This document shows positions 27,150 to 35,973 of a stretch of 64,000 bases of DNA, piece after piece; position 1 is the first letter of the stretch; every line of letters starts with the position of its first letter. The notes beneath the pieces were generated by a model. The model did not search any database. It saw only the letters and a program-made list of their open reading frames with translations, and was not told where the DNA came from. A program made the translations under genes and the position numbers. Origin of the DNA: VXNE01 sp965116625 (GTDB taxonomy: Bacteria; Pseudomonadota; Gammaproteobacteria; Pseudomonadales; Azotimanducaceae); NCBI GenBank assembly GCA_965116625.1, contig OZ220717.1, positions 2,418,001 to 2,482,000 of the forward strand, given 5' to 3'.

Positions 27150-29717
27150 CTACAGCAGGTTCTTGAGGTCAAACACGAGTTCGAGCGCCGCCCTCGGCGT
27201 CAGTTCGTCGGGATCGATTTCCAGCAGGCGTTCGCGCAGGGCGTCTTCGGCGGCGGTGCTTTCGGATGACTCCGCCGCGGGCTCGGCGGGTGACGCGAAC
27301 AGGTCCGCCTGGCGCGCGTCCGGGGGCCTGTGTTGCGACTCGAGGCCGGCGAGCCGGGTGCGCGCCAGCGTCAGCACGGCTTCCGGGACGCCGGCCAGCT
27401 TCGCTACCTGCACGCCGTAGCTCTGGTTTGCGGGCCCTTCCTTGACGATGTGCAGGAACACCACGTCCGAGCCGTGTTCGACGGCGTCGAGGTGGACGTT
27501 GGCGATGCCGGGAAACTCCTCCGGGAGCGCCGTCAGTTCGAAGTAGTGGGTCGCGAACAGGGTGAACGCGCGCAACCGGATCGCCAGGTGGCGCGCCGCC
27601 GCCCATGCCAGCGCGAGACCGTCATAGGTGCTCGTGCCGCGGCCGATCTCGTCGAGCAGCACGAGGCTCTCGGGTGTCGCGTTGTGAAGGATCTCGGCGG
27701 TCTCGCTCATTTCGACCATGAAGGTGGAGCGTCCGCTGGTGAGATCGTCGGACGCGCCGATACGGGTGAAAATGCGGTCGACCGGCCCGATGACGGCGGA
27801 TGTCGCGGGCACGAAGCAGCCGGTCCGGGCAAGCAGGACGATCAGCGCGGTCTGGCGCATGTAGGTGGACTTCCCGCCCATGTTGGGACCGGTGATCACC
27901 AGCATGCGCCGCGACTCGTCGAGGTCGAGGTCGTTGGGTACGAACGGCGTGTCGGTTTCCGCCTCGACAACTAGGTGCCGTCCGCCGCGAATCCTCAAGC
28001 CCGGGACGTCGGTCAACTCTGGCGCGGCGAGCCCCAGCGCCTCGGCGCGGTCGGCGAATGCCGCCAGCACGTCGAGGGAGGCGAGCGCCTCGCCCGCGGT
28101 CCGCAATGCCGCGCCGGACCCGTTCAGGCGGGTCAACAGGCTGTCGTAGAGCTCCCTTTCCCGGCGCAGCGCCCGGGCCTGGCTCGTGAGCGCTTCGTCC
28201 TCGAACTTCTTCAGCGTCGGCGTGATGTAGCGTTCCGCGTTCTTCAGCGTCTGCCGTCGAACGTACTCCGCGGGCACGTCCTCGGCCGCAGCGCGGTTCG
28301 TCTCGATGTAGTAGCCGTGTACCCGGTTGTAGCCGACCTTGAGCGACGCGATACCGGTGCGTTCGCGCTCCTTCGCCTCCAGGTCCGACAGGAAGCCGCT
28401 GGCGTTTTCCGTGAGGTCGCGCAGGCTGTCGAGCGTGTCATCGAAACCGCGCGCGATGACGCCGCCTTCGCGCAGCGTCGCCGGGGGTTCGTCGACCACG
28501 GCGCTATCCAGGAGGTCGTGTTCTTCCTGGAACGTTGGCAGGGCGCTGAACGTTCCGGCCAGCGCCGGGGCATCGAGGGTTTCGGCCAGCGCCCGGATCT
28601 CGGGCCACACGGCGAGGCCCGCTCGCAACCTGGCGAGGTCTCGCGGTGCTGCGCTGCCGAGCGCGATGCGCGTGACGATACGCTCCATGTCGCCCGTCTC
28701 GCTCAAGCTCGCACGCAGCCGCTCCGGCCCGCGCGCCTCGATGAGCGCGATGACCGCACGCTGGCGTTCGCGCACGGCGTCGTTGGCCTTGAGCGGTGCT
28801 GCCAGCCAGCGCTTCAGAAGCCGCGCACCCATGGGCGTGCGGGTCTGGTTCAGCACGCCGTAAACCGTTCCCTTCGACGACTGCTCACCGTCCAGGCGGG
28901 CGTCGATTTCGAGGTTGCGCCGGGTGCGCGGATCGAGAATCACGTGGTCATCCGGCGCGTAGCGTCGGACCGAGACGATGTAATCGAGAGATTGCCGCCT
29001 CGCGTTCTGTGCGTAGCGGAGCACCGCGCCAGCCGCGCCGACGCCCGCAGTCACGTCGTGTATGCCGAACCCCGTGAGGTCGCGCACGCCGAAGTGATCG
29101 GTGAGGAACCTCTCGGCGAGGTCGACATCGAAGTCGAGCTCGGGGCGGCGGGTGATCTCCCGGCCCCCGTCGAGGTCGACCGCTTCCGCCGCGACAAGTT
29201 CGGCGGCACCGATGCGGTCCAGTTCGGCGAGAAGCGCATCGGTCGAATCGCACTCGCGGACATAGAACTCACCGGAAGAGACGTTGAGCCAGCTCAGTCC
29301 CCAGCCGTCCCCGTCGGGATGCACGCCCGCCAGCACGCTCTCGCGGTCCGGATCCAGCAGCCCGTCTTCCGCCAGCGTCCCCGGCGTGACGATACGCGTC
29401 ACGCGGCGGTCTACGGGTCCCTTCGAGGTGGCCGGATCGCCGATCTGCTCACAGATCGCGACGGACCGTCCCAGCCGCGCGAGCCGCGCCAGGTAGCCGT
29501 CGACGCTGTGGAAAGGCACGCCGGCCATGGGGATGGGACGCCCGGCCGAGCGCCCGCGGGCGGTGAGCGTGATGTCGAGCAGGCGCGCCGCCTCGCGGGC
29601 GTCGTCGAAGAACAGTTCGTAGAAGTCGCCCATGCGGTAGAACAGCAGGATATCCGGGAACTCGGCCTTGATACCGAGGTACTGCCGGATCATCGGGGTG
29701 TGGGCGGCGGCGTTCAT
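27150..29717 (-). CDS. mutS: DNA mismatch repair protein MutS
   Basis: Recognises mismatches and recruits MutL. The 855-residue protein (E. coli 853) has the mismatch-binding FYRMGDFYELFFDDA with the Phe-x-Glu wedge near residue 30, connector, lever and clamp domains, then the ABC-type ATPase: Walker A GPNMGGKSTYMRQ near residue 615, LVLLDEIGRGTSTYDG and FATHYFELT. A C-terminal helix-turn-helix dimer region is present. It is transcribed away from recA, across a 238-base regulatory gap. Confidence 0.98.
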   Translation of the reverse strand: MNAAAHTPMIRQYLGIKAEFPDILLFYRMGDFYELFFDDAREAARLLDITLTARGRSAGRPIPMAGVPFHSVDGYLARLARLGRSVAICEQIGDPATSKGPVDRRVTRIVTPGTLAEDGLLDPDRESVLAGVHPDGDGWGLSWLNVSSGEFYVRECDSTDALLAELDRIGAAELVAAEAVDLDGGREITRRPELDFDVDLAERFLTDHFGVRDLTGFGIHDVTAGVGAAGAVLRYAQNARRQSLDYIVSVRRYAPDDHVILDPRTRRNLEIDARLDGEQSSKGTVYGVLNQTRTPMGARLLKRWLAAPLKANDAVRERQRAVIALIEARGPERLRASLSETGDMERIVTRIALGSAAPRDLARLRAGLAVWPEIRALAETLDAPALAGTFSALPTFQEEHDLLDSAVVDEPPATLREGGVIARGFDDTLDSLRDLTENASGFLSDLEAKERERTGIASLKVGYNRVHGYYIETNRAAAEDVPAEYVRRQTLKNAERYITPTLKKFEDEALTSQARALRRERELYDSLLTRLNGSGAALRTAGEALASLDVLAAFADRAEALGLAAPELTDVPGLRIRGGRHLVVEAETDTPFVPNDLDLDESRRMLVITGPNMGGKSTYMRQTALIVLLARTGCFVPATSAVIGPVDRIFTRIGASDDLTSGRSTFMVEMSETAEILHNATPESLVLLDEIGRGTSTYDGLALAWAAARHLAIRLRAFTLFATHYFELTALPEEFPGIANVHLDAVEHGSDVVFLHIVKEGPANQSYGVQVAKLAGVPEAVLTLARTRLAGLESQHRPPDARQADLFASPAEPAAESSESTAAEDALRERLLEIDPDELTPRAALELVFDLKNLL

Positions 29718-29889
29718 TTCTTCTTTCGGGTCATGCGGGGCAACGCCGGTTCAAGCATGTGGAAATCGACTCGACTGCAACGGGTTTCCCCCGTTCAGCA
29801 AACAGGAAGCTGGAAGAGCGACTATTGTAAGCCAGCGCTGAAAATGACGTGGGATATGACGCTTTCGGCGATTTTCTTCATGGCCACGG

Positions 29890-29918
29890 TTGCACTTCTT
29901 ACTGTCCGGATATACAGT
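29890..29918 (+). promoter_or_regulatory. recA promoter overlapping the SOS box
   Basis: TTGCAC (29890-29895) and TACAGT (29913-29918) are spaced by 17 bases, about 40 bases before the recA start. The -10 element lies inside the LexA box, the classic arrangement for SOS repression. Confidence 0.6.
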
Positions 29919-29919
29919 A
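29900..29919. promoter_or_regulatory. LexA (SOS) box upstream of recA
   Basis: TACTGT-N8-ACAGTA is a perfect outer palindrome matching the E. coli-type LexA operator CTG-N10-CAG. It is 36 bases before the recA start codon. It shows that this lineage uses a gammaproteobacterial-type LexA, although lexA itself is not in the window. Confidence 0.92.
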
Positions 29920-29955
29920 TCGCGAAATCCTGATCCCAGCGGAGATTCTTGAGAC

Positions 29956-31017
29956 ATGGCGGGAACCGAAAAAAACCGCGCCCTGAAAGCGGCGCTGACG
30001 CAGATAGAGCGGCAATTCGGCAAGGGTTCGATGATGCGGCTCGGCGACCGCGAGCAGGAGGCCATTCCAGCGGTGTCTACAGGCTCTCTCGGACTCGATG
30101 CCGCGCTTGGGGTCGGCGGCCTGCCGCGGGGACGCGTCGTCGAGATCTACGGGCCGGAATCCTCGGGCAAGACCACGCTCACCCTGCAGGTCATCGCCGA
30201 AGCCCAGCGCGAAGGCGGCACCTGCGCGTTCATCGACGCCGAGCATGCCCTCGATCCCATCTATGCGGAGTGTGTCGGCGTCAATACCGATGACCTGCTC
30301 GTCTCGCAGCCAGATACCGGAGAGCAGGCGCTCGAAATCTGCGACATGATCGTGCGCTCCGGCGCCGTCGACGTTGTCGTCATAGACTCCGTCGCCGCGC
30401 TCACGCCAAAGGCGGAAATCGAAGGCGACATGGGGGACTCCCACGTCGGTTTGCAGGCGCGCCTCATGAGCCAGGCGCTGCGAAAGATGACGGCGAACAT
30501 CAAGCAGTCCAATACCCTCGTGATCTTCATCAACCAGATCCGCATGAAGATCGGCGTGATGTTTGGCTCGCCGGAAACCACCACCGGTGGCAACGCCCTC
30601 AAGTTCTACTCCTCGGTACGCCTCGATATCCGCCGTATCGGCGCCATCAAGGACGGCGACGAGGTGGTCGGCAACGAGACACGGGTAAAGGTGCTCAAGA
30701 ACAAGGTGGCGCCGCCATTCAAGCAGGTCGAGTTCCAGATTCTCTACGGCAAGGGCATCAACCGGACCGGCGAGATCATCGACCTCGGCGTCGCGAATGG
30801 AATCGTCGACAAGTCGGGCGCCTGGTACAGCTACAACGGCGACCGCATCGGCCAGGGACGAAAGAACGCGGCGGCTTTCCTGAACAACAACGAGGATCTC
30901 CGAAGCGAAATCGACACGCGCCTGCGCGCCGTGCTGCTGCCGCAGCCCAAGTCAAACGAGAGCGACGGCGACAGCGGACAAGCCAGCCAGCAGAATAACC
31001 CGGTAGCCGCGCGGTAG
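29956..31017 (+). CDS. recA: Recombinase RecA
   Basis: Forms ATP-dependent filaments on single-stranded DNA for strand exchange and SOS induction. The 353-residue protein (E. coli 353) has Walker A GPESSGKTTL near residue 68, VVVIDSVAALTPKAEIEG with Walker B, loop L1/L2 sequences (GDSHVGLQARLMSQALRKMT; FINQIRMKIGVMFGSPETTTGGNAL) and an acidic, Ser/Asn-rich C-terminal tail. A LexA box lies upstream and recX follows 70 bases downstream. Confidence 0.99.
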   Translation: MAGTEKNRALKAALTQIERQFGKGSMMRLGDREQEAIPAVSTGSLGLDAALGVGGLPRGRVVEIYGPESSGKTTLTLQVIAEAQREGGTCAFIDAEHALDPIYAECVGVNTDDLLVSQPDTGEQALEICDMIVRSGAVDVVVIDSVAALTPKAEIEGDMGDSHVGLQARLMSQALRKMTANIKQSNTLVIFINQIRMKIGVMFGSPETTTGGNALKFYSSVRLDIRRIGAIKDGDEVVGNETRVKVLKNKVAPPFKQVEFQILYGKGINRTGEIIDLGVANGIVDKSGAWYSYNGDRIGQGRKNAAAFLNNNEDLRSEIDTRLRAVLLPQPKSNESDGDSGQASQQNNPVAAR

Positions 31018-31044
31018 TACGCGGTCTGCCATCGGTCCGGCCAA

Positions 31045-31067
31045 TACGCCAGTACGCCAGTACGCGA
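31045..31067. repeat. 8-bp tandem repeat in the recA-recX spacer
   Basis: TACGCCAG is repeated twice and followed by a partial third copy (TACGCGA). It lies in the untranslated spacer between recA and recX and may be a slippage-prone microsatellite affecting recX expression. Confidence 0.7.
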
Positions 31068-31087
31068 ATAGCTCAATGCGCCGATAA

Positions 31088-31699
31088 ATGGCTACGGACG
31101 CGCGCCAATCCGGACTGACCGAAACCGCGCTGACGGAGCGCGCCCTGCGCCTCCTTGCGAGGCGCGAGCACTCCCGGTTCGAACTGCGCCGCAAGCTGCT
31201 GCGCCAGCGCGCACCGAAATCGGGGTCTGAGTCTGAATCGAAATCGGCAAGGGAATCTGAATCAGACAGCACGAATGCAGCCGCCGGCGACAATGCCACC
31301 AGGGAAGCCCAGGTGGATGCGGTCCTCGATGACCTTGCCCGTCGTGGCCTCCTGTCGGACCAGCGCTTCGCCGATTCCTTCGTCCGCCGCGGCGTGGACC
31401 GTGGCCATGGGCCCCTGAAAATACGTGCGGGGCTGCGCAGCCGGGGTGTGGCGGAAGACCTGGTCGACGGCGCGCTCACGTTCTCCGACGATTTCTGGCT
31501 TGATCTCGCCCGGGCGGCGCAGGCGAAACGCTTTGGCAACGGCGGCCGCAACAGCATCAGCGATAGCAACAGCATCGAAGGCGACTCGAACGGTGCGCCG
31601 GCGAATCGCGCCGAGTGGGCAAAGCGCGCCCGTTTCCTCGCGGCGCGAGGGTTCGCGTCCGACATCATCTATCGAACGCTGGGCCCGCAGACCGTATAA
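31088..31699 (+). CDS. recX: Regulatory protein RecX with serine-rich insertions
   Basis: Inhibits RecA filament extension. The 203-residue protein (E. coli 166) has the three-helix repeat modules: ALRLLARREHSRFELRRKL, LDDLARRGLLSDQRFADSFV, GPLKIRAGLRSRGV and a C-terminal RARFLAARGFASDIIYRTL. Two low-complexity inserts, about residues 44-72 (SGSESESKSARESESDS) and 152-170 (RNSISDSNSIEGDSNG), interrupt the modules and account for the extra length. The DNA of the first insert is built of repeated TCTGAATC-like units, suggesting expansion by slippage. Confidence 0.9.
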   Translation: MATDARQSGLTETALTERALRLLARREHSRFELRRKLLRQRAPKSGSESESKSARESESDSTNAAAGDNATREAQVDAVLDDLARRGLLSDQRFADSFVRRGVDRGHGPLKIRAGLRSRGVAEDLVDGALTFSDDFWLDLARAAQAKRFGNGGRNSISDSNSIEGDSNGAPANRAEWAKRARFLAARGFASDIIYRTLGPQTV

Positions 31700-31700
31700 T
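31672..31700 (+). promoter_or_regulatory. Probable alaS promoter embedded in the recX 3' end
   Basis: TCGAAC (31672-31677) and a perfect TATAAT (31695-31700) are spaced by 17 bases. The -10 box contains the recX stop codon TAA. The alaS start lies 33 bases downstream. Confidence 0.55.
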
Positions 31701-31732
31701 TCGCGCCCTTTTTTCGTTTCGGGATCGCGACA

Positions 31733-34411
31733 GTGATAACTGCCGAGATTCGCGCCGCTTTTCTCGATTTTTTCGCGGCGCGCGGCCACAGGGTCGTCAA
31801 ATCCAGCAGCCTGGTTCCGGGCAACGATCCGACGTTGCTGTTCACCAACGCCGGCATGGTCCAGTTCAAGGACGCGCTGACGGGGCGCGAGCGGCTCGGC
31901 TTCGACCGCGCGGCGTCCTGCCAGCTCTGCGTGCGCGCCGGAGGCAAGCACAACGACCTCGACAACGTCGGCTATACGGCCCGCCACCAGACGCTCTTCG
32001 AGATGCTCGGCAACTTCAGCTTCGGCAGCTACTTCAAGGAAGACGCCATCGATTGGGCCTGGGAGTTCGTCACCGGCGTCCTCGCGTTTGACCGCGACCG
32101 GTTGTGGGTGACCGTGCATCCGACCGACGACGAAGCCCGGAAGCTGTGGATCGAGAAGATCGGCATGCCTGCCGAGCGGGTGATCGACCACCCGGACAAT
32201 TTCTGGGCCATGGGCGACACCGGTCCCTGCGGCCCCGACTCGGAGATCTTCTACGACCAGGGCCCGTCGGTCGCCGGAGGGCCGCCGGGGTCGCCGGAAG
32301 AGGAGGGCGACCGGTTCCTCGAGATCTGGAACCTCGTGTTCCCGCAATACGACCGTTCGGCAAACGGCGAACTGGCGCCGTTGGCGAGCCCCGGCGTCGA
32401 TACCGGGATGGGCCTCGAACGCGCGGCGGCGATCTCCCAGGGCGTGCATTCGAATTACGAGAACGACGTTTTCCGCCGGATCGTCTTCGCGGCGGGGCGC
32501 ATGGCCCGGCTCAATGACGAGGCTGAAATGCTGGCCAACCCGTCGCTGCGGGTCATCGCCGACCACATACGCTCGACTGCCTTTCTGATCGCGGAAGGCG
32601 TCATGCCCGGCAACGAGGATCGGGACTACGTCCTGCGCCGCATCATCCGGCGCGCATTGCGGCACGGACACAAGCTGGGCCTGCATGAACCGTTCTTCCA
32701 CAAGCTCGTGGCGCCCCTGGCCGAGGAGATGGGCGAGGCGTATCCGCAGATCGACGAACGCAGGGACAGCGTTGCAATGATCCTGCTCGCGGAGGAAGAG
32801 CGCTTTGCCAGGACGCTCGATCGCGGCATGGCGCTGCTTGACCGGCACATCGCGAGCCTCCCGGGCACTGGCGATGACCAGGCGTCCAGCGGCGGGATGA
32901 TCCCGGGCAAGGTGGTATTCGAACTCTACGACACGTTTGGTTTTCCCGCGGACCTCACCGCCGATGTCGCCCGCGAGCGAGGCCTCGCAGTCGACATGGA
33001 CGGTTTCGAGTCGGCCATGCAGGAACAGAGGGAGCGCTCGCAGCGGGCAGGCCGATTCGACGCAAGTGCCGAACAGCGGGTACAGGTCGACTCCGATGTG
33101 CAATTCGAGGGCTACGAATCGCTGGAAGTCGAGGCGAACGTCGTGTCGCTGTTCAGGCTGCCGGAGCGCACTGATGGGAACGATGTCAGCCCCGCGCAGA
33201 CCGATCGCCTGGAATCGTCGGAATCAGGCTACGTGGTGCTAGACCGCACGCCGTTCTACGCGGAATCCGGTGGCCAGGTGGGCGATACGGGCGTGATCGC
33301 GTCGAACGGGAGTATCTTCGCGGTGGCGGATACCAGCCGGGGCGGTGGCCAACACCTGCATCGCGGCACGGTGGAGGAGGGTGCCATCACCGTCGGCCAG
33401 CGGGTCACCGCGACGGTCGATGGCGAACGCCGGTGGAATATCGTGCGTAACCACTCGGCCACGCACCTGTTGCACGCCGCGTTGCGGCGCAACCTGGGCG
33501 GTCACGTCCAGCAGCGTGGCTCCAGGGTCGGACCGGAGGGCTTCCGTTTCGACTTCTCCCACCCGGCGCCGCTCAGCGACGGCGAGTTGCGCGCGATCGA
33601 ACTCGAAGTGAACGCGCGCATCGGCGAGAACTCGCCCGCCTCGGCGGAAGAGATGCCCTACGCTGAAGCGATGGACAAGGGTGCCATTGCGCTCTTTGGC
33701 GAGAAGTACGGGGACATGGTACGGGTGCTCGCGATGGGCGGCGGCTACTCGGTGGAACTCTGCGGCGGCACGCACGTGCGGCGCACCGGCGATATCGGCT
33801 ACATGTGCATCGCATCCGAATCGAGCGTGGCGGCTGGCACCCGGCGCATCGAGGCGTTGACCGGCGAGCGGGCGGTCGCCCATGCCCGGGGTTCGGAACG
33901 GCTGATCGCCGACATCGGCCAGTTGGTTGGCGGCGGGCGCGAAAACCTGCTTGAGAAGGTGGAGGCCCTCTCGCAACAGACCAGGTCCCAGCAGAAGGAG
34001 CTGGAGACGCTAAAGGGCCAGGTCGCCCAATCGCGCGGATTCGATCTCGCGAACGAAGCGGTGGACGTGGGCGGTATCCGGGTACTCGGCGCCGAGGTCG
34101 AAGGCGATTCCAGGACCGTGCTGACGACGCTCGACCGTCTCAAGGACAGGCTCGGCACCGCCGTCATCGTGCTCGCACAGGTGAATGGCGGCCGCGTCAA
34201 CCTGACGGTGGGCGTCACAAAAGACCTGATCGACCGTTTCACCGCTGGCGACGTGATCCGCTTTGTCGGGGCCCAGGTTGGCGCGAAGGGCGGCGGCGGC
34301 CGGCCGGACATGGCTCGGGGCGGTGGCGGCGACAGGCCCGAGGCGCTGTCGGCGGCACTCGCTTCGGTGCGGCAGTGGGTTGAAGAGCGCGTCGGTGAAG
34401 CGGACAGCTAG
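31733..34411 (+). CDS. alaS: Alanyl-tRNA synthetase
   Basis: Charges tRNA-Ala. The 892-residue protein (E. coli 876) has the class II catalytic core (RHQTLFEMLGNFSFGSYFKE), a tRNA-recognition domain and the editing domain with zinc ligands in NHSATHLLHAALR and CGGTHVRRTGDIG, followed by a coiled coil and the C-Ala domain (GGRPDMARGGG). The GTG start at 31733 gives MITAEIRAAFLDFF. It is followed by lysC, as in Pseudomonas. Confidence 0.98.
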   Translation: MITAEIRAAFLDFFAARGHRVVKSSSLVPGNDPTLLFTNAGMVQFKDALTGRERLGFDRAASCQLCVRAGGKHNDLDNVGYTARHQTLFEMLGNFSFGSYFKEDAIDWAWEFVTGVLAFDRDRLWVTVHPTDDEARKLWIEKIGMPAERVIDHPDNFWAMGDTGPCGPDSEIFYDQGPSVAGGPPGSPEEEGDRFLEIWNLVFPQYDRSANGELAPLASPGVDTGMGLERAAAISQGVHSNYENDVFRRIVFAAGRMARLNDEAEMLANPSLRVIADHIRSTAFLIAEGVMPGNEDRDYVLRRIIRRALRHGHKLGLHEPFFHKLVAPLAEEMGEAYPQIDERRDSVAMILLAEEERFARTLDRGMALLDRHIASLPGTGDDQASSGGMIPGKVVFELYDTFGFPADLTADVARERGLAVDMDGFESAMQEQRERSQRAGRFDASAEQRVQVDSDVQFEGYESLEVEANVVSLFRLPERTDGNDVSPAQTDRLESSESGYVVLDRTPFYAESGGQVGDTGVIASNGSIFAVADTSRGGGQHLHRGTVEEGAITVGQRVTATVDGERRWNIVRNHSATHLLHAALRRNLGGHVQQRGSRVGPEGFRFDFSHPAPLSDGELRAIELEVNARIGENSPASAEEMPYAEAMDKGAIALFGEKYGDMVRVLAMGGGYSVELCGGTHVRRTGDIGYMCIASESSVAAGTRRIEALTGERAVAHARGSERLIADIGQLVGGGRENLLEKVEALSQQTRSQQKELETLKGQVAQSRGFDLANEAVDVGGIRVLGAEVEGDSRTVLTTLDRLKDRLGTAVIVLAQVNGGRVNLTVGVTKDLIDRFTAGDVIRFVGAQVGAKGGGGRPDMARGGGGDRPEALSAALASVRQWVEERVGEADS

Positions 34412-34489
34412 TCCGAGTTACCGGTTTGGACGCAAACTTCGACGAGGGAAATGGAAACTCAATCAGCAGCCCTTGGGGGAGGATCCCGA

Positions 34490-35740
34490 GTGAGTGAATC
34501 CCCCGAGGCGACGCCGCGCTACGTGCACAAGTACGGCGGGACGTCCGTCGGCAGCGTCGAGCGCATTCACGCGGTCGCGGACCGTGTAGCCCGCAGTCTC
34601 GAAGCTGGCCAGCAGGTCGTCGTCGTCCTCTCGGCCATGGCGGGCGAGACGGATCGCCTGGAGGGACTTGCACGGGAGGTGGCCGAAAAGGTCGCGCCCA
34701 GGGAGCGCGACGTGCTTCTGTCGTCGGGCGAACAGGTGTCGATCGCACTCCTGGCCATGGCGCTGATCGAACGGGGTTTCGCGGCCAAATCCTATCTCGG
34801 CTGGCAGGTGCGTATCCTGACGGACGACGCGCACACCCGGGCGCGGATAGAGCAAATCGACACGGATGCGTTGATCGAAGATCTCGAGAACGGAGTGACC
34901 CCGATCATCGCCGGATTCCAGGGAATCGATGCGCGCGGCAACATGACGACGTTCGGCCGCGGCGGCTCCGACACCACGGCAGTCGCGGTGGCCGCCGCCA
35001 TCGGCGCCGACGAATGCCGCATCTACACGGATGTGGACGGCGTACACACCGCCGACCCCCGCATCGTCGAGGACGCCTCGATGCTGCACGTGGTGACCTT
35101 CGAGGAGATGCTTGAACTGGCGAGCCTCGGATCCAAGGTGCTGCACCCGAGGGCCGTGGAGTTTGCCGGCAAATACGGCGTGCCCTTGCGGGTACTGTCC
35201 AGCTTCGGCGACGGAGACGGTACGCTTATCACGACGGAGGAAAACGACATGGAACAGCCCGTCGTATCGGGCATCGCGTACTCACGCGACGAAGCGAAAC
35301 TGACCCTTCTCGGCGTCCCCGATGTGCCCGGCATCGCCTCGAAGATTCTCGGCCCGATCGCCGATACCGGTATCGAAGTCGACATGATTGTGCAAAACGT
35401 CGGCGCCGACGGCTCGACCGACTTCACCTTCACCGTCAAGCGCGAGGATTTCGTCCGCGCCCTCGAACTGCTGGAAGCGGTCAAAGCCAACCTCGACGCG
35501 CGAAGTGTCGAAGGCGACAACCGCATCGTCAAGGTCTCCGTGGTCGGCGTTGGCATGCGCTCCCACGCCGGCGTCGCGACCCGCATGTTCGACGCGCTGG
35601 CGGCGGAGAACATCAATATCCGCATGATCTCCACGTCCGAAATCAAGATCTCCGTCGTCGTCGACGAGCGCTACCTCGAACTCGCCGTCCGGGCGATCCA
35701 CGCCGCTTTCGACCTGTCCGATCCACCCGTCAGGGACTGA
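34490..35740 (+). CDS. lysC: Aspartate kinase
   Basis: Phosphorylates aspartate for the lysine, methionine and threonine pathway. The kinase domain starts with VHKYGGTSVGSVERIHAVA and includes GFQGIDARGNMTTFGRGGSDTTA. Two ACT domains follow (LLGVPDVPGIASKILGPI; VSVVGVGMRSHAGVATRMF), so lysine/threonine feedback is expected. GGGGGAGGA lies seven bases before GTG 34490, giving 416 residues; an in-frame ATG at 34451 would add 13. The gene is followed directly by tRNA-Ser, with no csrA. Confidence 0.96.
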   Translation: MSESPEATPRYVHKYGGTSVGSVERIHAVADRVARSLEAGQQVVVVLSAMAGETDRLEGLAREVAEKVAPRERDVLLSSGEQVSIALLAMALIERGFAAKSYLGWQVRILTDDAHTRARIEQIDTDALIEDLENGVTPIIAGFQGIDARGNMTTFGRGGSDTTAVAVAAAIGADECRIYTDVDGVHTADPRIVEDASMLHVVTFEEMLELASLGSKVLHPRAVEFAGKYGVPLRVLSSFGDGDGTLITTEENDMEQPVVSGIAYSRDEAKLTLLGVPDVPGIASKILGPIADTGIEVDMIVQNVGADGSTDFTFTVKREDFVRALELLEAVKANLDARSVEGDNRIVKVSVVGVGMRSHAGVATRMFDALAAENINIRMISTSEIKISVVVDERYLELAVRAIHAAFDLSDPPVRD

Positions 35741-35751
35741 CGTCGCGGTGC

Positions 35752-35757
35752 TACAAT
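35752..35757 (+). promoter_or_regulatory. -10 element of the tRNA-Ser gene
   Basis: TACAAT lies 11 bases before the tRNA 5' end. No clear -35 hexamer is seen, so a stronger promoter upstream or read-through from lysC remains possible. Confidence 0.4.
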
Positions 35758-35768
35758 GCCCGCCCCCC

Positions 35769-35859
35769 GGAGAGGTGGCCGAGCGGCTGAAGGCGCTCCC
35801 CTGCTAAGGGAGTATGGGTTGAAAGCTCATCGAGGGTTCGAATCCCTCCCTCTCCGCCA
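35769..35859 (+). tRNA. tRNA-Ser (anticodon GCU)
   Basis: A 91-base class II tRNA with encoded CCA. The acceptor arms GGAGAGG and CCTCTCC pair over 7 bp, the anticodon stem CTCCC/GGGAG encloses CTGCTAA with anticodon GCT at 35803-35805, there is a long variable arm, and the T-arm is GAGGGTTCGAATCCCTC. The 3' half is a classic integration target, and accessory DNA begins immediately after it. Confidence 0.97.
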
Positions 35860-35973
35860 CTTGTTGTCCGTAAGTAACTGTCTTTATTGTAATTTTATTG
35901 TCCTTCAGCGATGAAGTTATCACTTTAGATATGTCATTTTTGCCTAGGACAAATGCCGCTCGCATGATTCGGG

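Noticed and set aside
27975..29933. 652-codon plus-strand frame across mutS
   Set aside because: It is antisense to mutS, with composition typical of a reverse-strand artefact.
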